A model generated the notes under the pieces. It saw nothing but the letters and a program-made list of their open reading frames with translations, did not search any database and was not told the origin of the DNA. Position numbers and translations under genes: made by a program. A stretch of 64,000 nucleotides of DNA from Lachnospiraceae bacterium. Its GTDB lineage: Bacteria > Bacillota > Clostridia > Lachnospirales > Lachnospiraceae. Numbering within the stretch: position 1 is the first letter of the stretch; each line of letters begins with the position of its first letter. Below, piece by piece: positions 32,210 through 42,700 of this stretch. The stretch lies in the NCBI GenBank assembly GCA_015057165.1, contig SVEY01000001.1, positions 26,580 to 90,579 of the forward strand, written 5' to 3'.

Positions 32210-32968
32210 ATGCATACTAAGAGAATAATTCCATGCTTAGATGTCAAAGACGGACGAGTTGTAAAAGGTATTAATTTTGTTGACCTAAAGGATGCAGGAG
32301 ACCCTGTATCAGTCGCTAAGGCTTACGATGAAGCGGGAGCGGATGAAGTGGTATTCCTCGATATAACAGCAAGCTCCGATAATAGAGACACTGTCGTTGA
32401 TATGGTTAGAGCGGTGGCGGCAAATGTGTTTATTCCCTTTACTGTTGGAGGAGGAATTAGAACTGTAGAGGATTTCAAGCTGCTTCTTAGAGAGGGAGCA
32501 GATAAGATAAGTATTAATTCGTCAGCTATTGATAATCCCAATCTGATTAGTGAGGCTGCAAGTCAATTTGGCTCGCAATGCGTTGTTGTAGCAATTGATG
32601 CCAAGAGAAGAGATGATGGCGGATGGAATATATATAAACACGGTGGAAGAATAGATTGTGGAATTGATGCCACAAATTGGGCAATAGAAGCGGAAAAAAG
32701 GGGCGCAGGTGAGATTCTTCTTACCAGTATGGATTGTGACGGTACCAAGGCTGGATATGATATCAAGCTTACGAAAGCAATATCCGATGCTGTATCTATT
32801 CCTGTAATTGCGTCTGGTGGTGCCGGACTTAAAGAACATTTCTATGATGCTCTTACAATCGGAGGCGCCGAAGCTGCATTAGCGGCAAGCTTGTTTCACT
32901 ATAAGGAATTAGAGATTTCAGAATTAAAAGAATATTTGAGGGATAGAAATGTACCTGTTAGATTATAA
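32210..32968 (+). CDS. hisF: Imidazole glycerol phosphate synthase cyclase subunit
   Basis: [50 protein letters not shown] track start 32135 is too long; ATG 32210 follows GGAGAT. Confidence 0.97.
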   Translation: MHTKRIIPCLDVKDGRVVKGINFVDLKDAGDPVSVAKAYDEAGADEVVFLDITASSDNRDTVVDMVRAVAANVFIPFTVGGGIRTVEDFKLLLREGADKISINSSAIDNPNLISEAASQFGSQCVVVAIDAKRRDDGGWNIYKHGGRIDCGIDATNWAIEAEKRGAGEILLTSMDCDGTKAGYDIKLTKAISDAVSIPVIASGGAGLKEHFYDALTIGGAEAALAASLFHYKELEISELKEYLRDRNVPVRL

Positions 32969-33605
32969 TATTGAAAATGGCTGGAAAGAATTCTTTGATG
33001 AACAAAAAAAGCAGGATTACTACAGGAATCTAGCTTCTTTTGTTGATGAGGAATATAATAACAACACCGTATATCCTCCCAAGGAGAATATATTTAGAGC
33101 ATTTGAATTAACAGACATCAATGATATTAAGCTGGTTATTATTGGGCAGGATCCATATCATGAGGCTGGACAGGCTATGGGTCTTGCTTTTTCTGTGCCA
33201 AAAGGTGTAAGAAAGCCTCCTTCTTTATGTAACATTTACAAAGAAATAGAGATGGAATATGATTGCAGGATGCCGGATAGCGGCGACCTTACAAGCTGGG
33301 CAAATGAAGGCATATTTCTTCTCAATAATGTACTGACAGTAAGGGAGCATGAGGCTAATTCGCACAAAGACAGTGGCTGGGGTATATTTACAGACAATGT
33401 AATAAGGTACATAGATACGATTGACAGACCAATATGTTATATGCTCTGGGGTAATTTCGCAAGGAGTAAGAAGGAGATTATTAATAATCCTAAAGCGTTC
33501 ATTCTTGAGGCGGCACATCCAAGTCCGCTTTCTGCAAGCAGAGGATTCTTCGGTTGCAACCATTTTCAGAAATACAATGCTTTTTTGAAAAAGAATTATA
33601 GTTGA
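32949..33605 (+). CDS. ung: Uracil-DNA glycosylase (family 1)
   Basis: [64 protein letters not shown]. Confidence 0.97.
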   Translation: MYLLDYNIENGWKEFFDEQKKQDYYRNLASFVDEEYNNNTVYPPKENIFRAFELTDINDIKLVIIGQDPYHEAGQAMGLAFSVPKGVRKPPSLCNIYKEIEMEYDCRMPDSGDLTSWANEGIFLLNNVLTVREHEANSHKDSGWGIFTDNVIRYIDTIDRPICYMLWGNFARSKKEIINNPKAFILEAAHPSPLSASRGFFGCNHFQKYNAFLKKNYS

Positions 33606-33640
33606 CAGGGGTTGACAAAAGGACCCCTGTCAATCTTTTT
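33602..33640 (+). terminator. Rho-independent terminator after ung
   Basis: TTGACAGGGG-ttgacaaaagga-CCCCTGTCAAtcTTTTT. Confidence 0.85.
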
Positions 33641-33657
33641 GTACAAAATGTGTACAA
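33639..33657. promoter_or_regulatory. Inverted repeat / candidate operator upstream of the giant surface protein
   Basis: TTGTACA-aaatg-TGTACAA perfect 7-bp inverted repeat. Confidence 0.45.
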
Positions 33658-33692
33658 TTATAGTGAAAATGCTCTTTTTTTTGTGAAAATTG

Positions 33693-33721
33693 TTGACAAA
33701 ATGGGGGGGGCGTGGGACAAT
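33693..33721 (+). promoter_or_regulatory. Candidate promoter with poly-G tract in spacer
   Basis: TTGACA (33693-33698) - 17 bp containing G8 (33703-33710) - GACAAT (33716-33721, 4/6 match). Confidence 0.55.
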
Positions 33722-33795
33722 AAAGATGATACTGTGTATTAAGCGATGCTTTATGCATAAGCTTTATAAGATTAATGATAAAAAGGAGAGCGGAT

Positions 33796-36700
33796 ATGAA
33801 GAGGGCTGCTGCATTTTTATTAGTATTATGTATGGTTGTTACACTTATTCCTTCAGTTGCCATGGCGAAGGAAAGTGATGTTAATACAACAACTGATTCT
33901 ACTAATTCAACGACAAATTCTACTTACAATGATACGGACGGTGCTGATACTGATTCTAAGAGTATAAGTACCAAAACGGATTCAACGACGAATTCCACGA
34001 CGAATTCCACGACGAATTCTACTACGAATACGACTAATTCTACATCGAATTCCACGACGAATTCTACTAATTCTACGTCGAATTCCACATCTAATTCAAC
34101 TACGAATTCCACAAAGAATTTAAGTGATGAGGAGAAGGAGAAATATCCTGAGTTTACACCACTGCCATATATTATTGACGGTGTTATTGTTAATGTGTCT
34201 GCACCTGCAGGAGTATTTCCTAAGGGCGCTATACTCAAGGTTACCAAAGTAGATGGTGATTCTAAGAGGATTAGTGACGAGGCTGTTACAAAGATTAACG
34301 ACAAGAACAAAATCACAGCTAAGTCTTATACATATGACATCAAGGTATATGACAAGGATGGCAAAACTGAGCTTCAGCCTAAGGATGGGGCAAATGTTAA
34401 TGTGTCCTTCAAGAGTGCGAAAGTTAGTGATGTCAATCTTGATACGGAAGTATACCATATTAATGAAGAGTTGATTCCAGAGGATGATAATAAGTTTGAT
34501 GCTAAGGATGACAACTTAGACAAGGCTAAGGCGGATATTAACGCTGTTGTGGATGATTCTAGAAGAATTAAGCTAAGTGCCAATAAGCTATCGGTATTAG
34601 AAGATAAAGATATAATGAAATCTACTGAGTACGACAGTAGAGTCCTTTTTGATGCAATAAAAGATGATTCCACCGCTGTTGTAGAGAGTAACAGTTTCTC
34701 ATATTATACTGTTAATTTTACCTATGATTCTATGAATTACAATCTATACGGTTCTGATAAGGTGTCTGTTGATGTAATAAAAGACCATCTTGGTCTTGTT
34801 GGAACTGTACAAAGTGCAACAAGTAGTGATCCTAATTTATTTGAAGTAACTGATAATGCAGGAAAATACTATATCACACCTAAACAGGCATTTGATAATA
34901 ATACCCTTACTGTTAGAATTAATGATACTGATTACGTAATTAATATTTCGGCGTATGTCAGTGCAGGGACTAGTGCATCTACATGGACTGATTTACAATA
35001 CTTATTAAATACTTGTGATGATGGTACAGTTATCCAATTAACAGATAATATTATAGGAAGTGATGATTATCTCAAACTCAATAGAGGCATTAATGTTGTA
35101 ATTGACCTTAACGGATGTACTATTGATAGAAATTGTGATTCTAACAAAGGCTCTGATGGTCATGTTATACAAATCGAGAACGGAAGTCTTACCATAAATG
35201 ATAGCAGTACAGGTAATGCCGGTAAAATAACGGGTGGCTATGCTAACAACGGTGGAGGTATATATATCAAGGAGGATGCCACTGTTACTATTAATGGCGG
35301 AACAATTACGACAAATCATGCAGATACAGACGGTGGTGCAATCTACTGTAAGGGAACACTTATAATGACAGGTGGTGTTATTCAGAATAATACAGCAGGT
35401 GATACTGCAGGTGCAATATATGCGGCTGATGAGAACAGTAGAATAGATATTAGAAATGCAAGTATCAATAATAATACTTCTGAGAACAAAGGCGGAGCAT
35501 TTAACCTTCATATAAGTAACGACTCTGTGCTTGATAATTGTACAATTGAAAATAATACAAGCACAGATGACTATGGCGGAGCTATATATATGGATGCTCA
35601 TGGCAAGACACTTACAATTAATAAGTGTAATATTAATGATAATACAGCTGATGATGACGGTGGTGCTATATATTTACAATCCGGAACTATTAATGTTACA
35701 GGTGGTTCATTTTCTGATAATGAGTCTAAAAATGATTCAGGTGCTGTTAAAGTAACAGATAATACTACTTTTACTGCTACGGGAACTACTTTTAATGCCA
35801 ATACAGCAGACAGTGAAGAAGGCGGTGCAATTAAGAATGTTGGCAACGCTACTCTTACGGATTGTACTTTTACTAGTAACAGTGCTGCTAAAGAAGGTGG
35901 AGCATTGTGGAACGATGGTACGCTTACTGTTAATAATTGTAAGTTTACGGGGAATTCCTGTGCTCAAAAAGGTGGAGCCATATACTCTGATGATAAGCTG
36001 ATAATTAATGATGTTGATATGCAAAACAACTCTTCAAGAGGTAACGGTGGAGGAATCTTCGTAGGTGGAAGTTCTGAGACTGTTGATATATCAGGGGATC
36101 TTATCATAAGAGATAATGATGCAGAAGACGGTAAAAATATATATCTTAGGAAAGACAGGAAACTTAAGCTTACAAATGCTATAACACCTAATACTGAAAT
36201 ACACCTTACTATGGAGAAAAACACAGGTGTATGTATAGAGAGTTATACTCAGTATATGCCTGTGGTAACACCTATTGATGAAAATGCTCCTTTCAATTTC
36301 ATTAAGTCAGATAATGGACTTGGTGTTAGAAGAAGCGGAGATAATGTAGAATTCTATTCCGGATGGAAGCATGTTCAGGAGATGATAGATGATGCGCCAG
36401 AAGGTGGTACTGTTACATTATACGGTGACTATAAAGCGGCTTTAGATGATGAACCATTAAAGCTTACCACGAATAAAAGCATAACCCTTGATTTGGCAGG
36501 CCATACTCTTGATAGAAACAGGGGTGATGATGATGAGTCTGACGGACATGTAATTGATGTAAATAAAGGTCATCTTACAATTACAGATAGCAGTACTAAT
36601 AGAACCGGTACTATAACAGGTGGATTTGCGACAGACGGTGGCGGAATTGTTATAGGTGGAGAGGCAAAATGTACTATAACCGGTGGTAATATCAAAGGAA

Positions 36701-39700
36701 ATAATGCCAGAGAAGGTGGAGCTGGAATATACAATTACGGAACACTTATAATTACAGGAGATAATGCCCATCACGTAGTTATATCTGAGAATTATGCCGG
36801 GCAGCAGTACGGTGGCGGTATACGTTGTCATAGTAGCGGAACAGTATCACTAGCCTACGTTGATATTACGCAAAACCATGCCAAGAAGCAAGGTGGCGGT
36901 CTATATCTTGATATGAATGCAGATGCCACATTTGATCATTGTTATATCAATGAGAATTCTTCTAATGAATATGCCGGTGGTCTGAGTATGACATCAGAAG
37001 GTGATAAGCTTACTATCACTAACAGTGAGATTAATAATAACTATGCCAAGAGTGGTATAGGTGGTATATATCTTGAAAAGGGTGAAATGGATATTCAGGC
37101 TTCCAAGATTAGTAATAATGTCAGTGATAAGGACGCCGGTGGTATCAAAGTAAATCCCGGATGTACTTGTGATGTCTCTTCTAGCTCTTTAATTCAAGCT
37201 AATAGAGCTAATGGCGGAGAAGGAGGCGGAATCAAGAATCACGGTACAGCCTCGCTTCGTAATTGTAGTGTATTAGACAATTATTCCTCTGCTCAAGGTG
37301 GTGGAATCTACAATAATGACGCCGGTGGAGTCGGTGCTACATTCAAATTATATGGAGTAGATGTACAGAATAACAATGCTAACGGAGCCGGCGGTGGAAT
37401 CTATAATAATGCTTCCATGACATTTAATGATGATGATCATTCTACTGCAACTAATACTATCACAGGAAATAAGTCTAATTATGCCGGAGGGGGAGTATAT
37501 ACTGATGCTTCAGCAAGTACAAATCTGTCTTATACAAATAAGATAACCGGCAATACCGAAGGATGTGGTAATGATTTATATGTAAATAATAGTAGTGATA
37601 ACATACCTATGTATTCTAATACAGCTACTGTTGGAAGTGACCCTATCTATATAGATTGTTCTGATAAGGATAAAAATGTAGTAGGAAAAAATGGTGGATT
37701 TTCGGGAACTGAACCATTTAAGGCTCCTGTAGGAATAGATGTTTCGTTGGATGGTTCTGGTGAATATATTAAATTAAATGCCGGAAGATGGAATAACCTA
37801 CAGACAACAATTGATAATGCTTCTGATAGTGATACTATTAATCTTGACAAATCCTATACTGCTGGTAGTAGCGATACTTGTCTGTATGTACGAGGTAATA
37901 AGCATGTAACTATTAACCTTAATGGTCTTGTTATTGACCGTAATCGTACTTCAAAAGATGATAATGGTATGGTATTCAATATAGAAAGCGGAAGTGCGCT
38001 TACTATAAAAGATTCAAGTGAAAATAACGTCGGTATTATTAAAGGTGGTTTCGCTAAGAAGGGTGGAGCTTTCATGGTTAATGAAGGAGCCTCACTTAAT
38101 ATTGAAAGCGGTACTATAACAGGCAATAAAGCAGATGTAGACGGTGGTGCTGTATATGTCCAAGGAAGCTTATCTGTTACAGGTGGTGTATTCGCTAACA
38201 ATTATGCTGATGATACAGGTGGAGCAATCTATTGTGATGAAAAAGGCATTATTTCTCTAAAAAATGCTACATTTACAGGAAACTCTTCTGATAATTCAGG
38301 TGGAGCATTGAATCTTAATCCTGACCCGGATGCATATATAGCATTTGAGATTTATGACTGTACTTTCTCTAATAATAATTCAGACGATAATGGTGGTGCT
38401 ATTAGACTTGCGTCTAAGAAGACTACGTTAGATATTAAGCGCACCAATTTTGAGAATAATTTCAGTTCAGATGACGGTGGTGCTATATATATTCATAACG
38501 GTAAAGTTCTGATGGAGGGTGGTAAATTTACCGGTAACACCACCGATAATGATTCCGGTGCTGTTAAAGTTACCGACAAGACAAAGTTTACTGCTAATTC
38601 TGTAGAGTTTTCTAATAATACAGCAAACAAAGAAGAAGCAGGTGCTGTTAAGGTATTTGGAGAAGCTGAATTAGTGAATTGTCAGATTCACGACAATGTT
38701 GCAACACAGCAGGGTGGTGCTCTCTATGTGGATGACGATGGTATATTAAAAATTAATAATTGTACTATATATAAAAATAATACAGCACAAGCCGGTGGTG
38801 CAATATATGCAAATGGTTCTGCAAAGGTATATCTATCTGGAAGCTCTACAGGTGTAGATATCGAGGGGAACAATGCACAAATAGGCGGAGGAATATACTG
38901 TGGCGAAGATGTAGATTTTTATATTCAAGATAAGATTATAGTAAAAGACAATACCTCAACTTCACGAGGCAAAGATTACTATGGCCATGGATATCTTGAT
39001 TTGTCCGGTCCGATGCAATCGGGTAGTGAGATATATGTTGAGATAGGTGATGATACCGGAAGATTTACAAAGAATTATTCAAAATACAATGACAGTGATG
39101 ACCCCAATACTTTCTTCAAGTCGTCGCTTAATTATGATGTATATAAGGAAGACGGTGAAGTATACCTTGGCTCATCATGGAGTGACTTAGAGAAGCAATT
39201 TAAGAATGCTGCTGACGGTTCAACTATTACAATTACACAGAACTATACGGCAAAAGACGGCGACGGTCCTCTAACAGTAGACGGTAAGAATATTACAGTT
39301 AATCTTAACGGGTTTATACTTAATCGTCATCTTGATGACGACGAGGATAGAGGTCATGTATTCAGAGTTGTTAATAATGCTACTCTTACTATAAATGATA
39401 GTACTAATAATGGAATTATTACCGGCGGATATGCCAATAACGGTGGGGCGATTAATATAGATGGAAACTCTACGGTTAATATAAATGGCGGTATTATTAA
39501 GGGTAATAATGCAAGTGAAGATGGTGGTGCTATATATGTTAACAAAGGAACACTCAATATAAGTGGTGGCACAATTGAACTTAATGAAGCCACTAATGGA
39601 GCAGCCATATTCTTAGATGGAGGTGATAAAGCAAAACTGTATATTACCGGCGGAGAAATAAATAATAATACTGCATCTAAGAAGGCAGGCGGAATATATG

Positions 39701-42700
39701 TAGAGACCGGAAGTGCAATTAATATATCAGGTTCTCCTAAGATTCATGGGAATAATGCAAAATCATCAAAAGACATATATCTTGATAAGAATATGCTTAT
39801 TAATATTACCGGTGTACTCAATGGTGCGAAGATAGTAGCTGATACTTATAGCGGAGAAGGAATAATTACAAGCGGATATGGTGCTAATAATACCGAGAAA
39901 TCACCTTCTAAATATTTCTCTTCAGCTGAAGGATATGCTGTAAATCTTACTAATAATGAAGTTGCACTAGGATATGCTTCTCAGGGTGAAACGGATTTAC
40001 AGAAAGCATTTGTTGACCCGGGAGATCAGATTGAAACCGACATTGATAAATTATCTTCTTCAAATTGGATGGCAGGAATATCAGGTGAGAGATATCTTAA
40101 TGAATTCAATATGCCGGTGTCACATGATTCGAGTATGAATAATATCGAGAGTAAAATCTTTGACTGGACGACATGGGTTCCGGGTGCATTCTCTCATAAG
40201 CTTGCAAAGACACAGATAAGATATATCAATGAACAGATGAATGAAGGAATTCGTAAGTTTGATTTGCGCCTTAATCCTGTATATAAGAAGTTTAAAGTGT
40301 ACCCATTCCCGGGATATTACTGGGAAGATGATGGCGAGAATCTCTTCATGTGTCATGGCAAGACTAAGTATGGAACAATTCAGGCATTAGACCCGGATGA
40401 TGATTATCTTAAGTTCAATACTATACTTGATTGGTCGAAGGAATTCTTAAGAGAACATCCGACTGAAACTATTATTCTTGAACTAAGCGATGAGTTGGAT
40501 TATGATTACCAGAATAAGTATTGGACTGATGAGACATATGCAAGAGCCGGAAGAATCTTGTCTGATTTCTCAAGAGAGAAGAATCCTGCTACGGGAGAGT
40601 CATATCTATACAAGGAAGCTGAGGCTGAATCATATCTGGAGCCTTATACGCACATGCCACAACTCAAGGATTGCCGTGGTAAGATAGTTATTATGTCTAA
40701 AAATGATTATCTTGACAAGACCGGTGGTATGACTTTAGATTCTGTTGGTGTCAAGTCCTGGAGCGGACAATCATATAAGATTTCACCAACAGAGAAGATA
40801 ACAGAGACTCAGCAGCATTATAAAGAACTTGAAGAAAGCTTTGGTAAGGATGTAGATAATCCGCTTAAGCTTACTGTAGATACAGGTGAGCCATGTGCCA
40901 ATTATGTATGGAGCTTTGCACTTAATGTAACCAATCAGGAAAATGACACGGAGTATGTCATGAGAAGAATTGCACCGGGTGTTGATTGTGCTCCATATGA
41001 GTATGCCGAAACTGTTAATAATGAATTGTTTGGTGATGGTAAATTGTTTGCCCAATCGGGAGCAACTAATAAGACAGGTACGTATCTTGGCTGGGTTAGT
41101 ATGGATGGGGCTACAGAGAAATACGCATATCAGGTTTGGAGAACTAATTTCCCTCATGATGGAGAGTTTCCGGAGCTGACATCAAATTATGTCACAGTTA
41201 CGATGGAGGTTCCACCTGACCTTAAAGCGTTAGGATACGAAGATCAGGTATTTCCTGTTCTAAAGGGTACAACAATCACAATACCGGACAATATATTTAA
41301 GAATCTTGATGGTAGATATTTGAGCTCTTGGAGAAATTATATAGCTGATGCGCCTCAACTTCATTATTATCCTGGAGAAAAGGTTAAAGTTGTAACTGAT
41401 ATGCTTTTTAAACCTGTATTCTTGAAGGAAGGTATGGTTCCAGTAAGTATTGAGTGGCAGGACGGTAATAATGTTGATGGACTTAGAGCTGCTAAGATTC
41501 CATTTGAAATTACACCTGATGGAAAAGCACCTTATAGTATATCTGTCTCTGAAGATCAGAATTATAGGACATATGTCAATATAAATGATATTGCTGATAT
41601 CAGTAAGATTAAACCGAAATGGCCTGGAGTACCTATTTCTCCAATTACACCTTATGGTGTTGACGGACAGGCTACTTACAAGTACGAAGTAAGATATGAT
41701 AAATCATTGGGTTATGTATTCAAATTTATTCATACGTCAGATAACAGGAAGGATATTGAAGGTAATATTAATTGGATTGACGATGATAATAAGGACAATA
41801 CGAGACCAAGATATGTGACAGTAAGTCTCTATGAGCAAAATGCTGCTACGCCAAAACAGGTTGCAACTGTTATACCTGATACAAGCGGAGTATGGAAGTA
41901 TAGTTTTAAAGATATACCTCAATACAGTAGCGGTAACAAGATAGACTATTATATAAAAGTCGATAGTATTGACGGATATACAACACATATTGATGGTTAT
42001 GATGTAACTAATGTACTTAAGACATTAAATAAGGCAGTTGATGGTTTCATCATATTTGATGATGGTTTTAATACTAACCTAAAAAGACCGAAGAATGTAA
42101 AAGTTCAGCTTTATGCAAATGATGTAAAGAAAGCCGAAGAGACTGTTAATGCAAGTAAAGTTGTTGTCCCATTTTACTTTGATAACACGCCTCCGTCGGA
42201 TTCAAGAGGAAGGGAGATTAATTATTCCGTAACTCAAAGCGCCATAGAAGGATATAACACAACAGTTACGAAATCAGATAGTGGAGTAATTATTATATAC
42301 AATAAGTATAATAATCCTGACAGACCGATATGCAAGGTTAATGCATATTCATCTAATAAGGAGTGCAAGGCAAGTATTGTTGAGCCTGAGGTTTCGCCTT
42401 CAAGTCTAACCAAAGAATTTAATAAAGATACAACCGTAACTGTCAAAGCACAGAGTAAATACGGATACAAATTCCTTGGTTGGTACAAAGCTAACAGTGT
42501 GGAAGGAGAACAGGTTACTTCATATGGTGAGCTTCTATCGGAAGATAAGGAATATGATTTCAAAGTGGCAGCTGACACTAATGTTGTTGCAATATACGAG
42601 CCTAATATCGTTGAGCTAATGAAACCCACAGGTATAAGTGGACTTACGGCTAATAAGACAAGTCAGGAATTGTTGAGAATACCGTTATTACCGCTTCCAG

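Noticed and set aside
33975-34116. Possible CRISPR-like repeat array
   Set aside because: Repeats are contiguous 9-12 bp in-frame codon repeats with no spacers; no cas genes in the window.
34120-36831. Several minus- and plus-strand ORFs within the giant gene (e.g. 35038..35601, 36457..36831, 33924..34316)
   Set aside because: Nested in a confidently coding frame; low-complexity translations arising from repeated codons.
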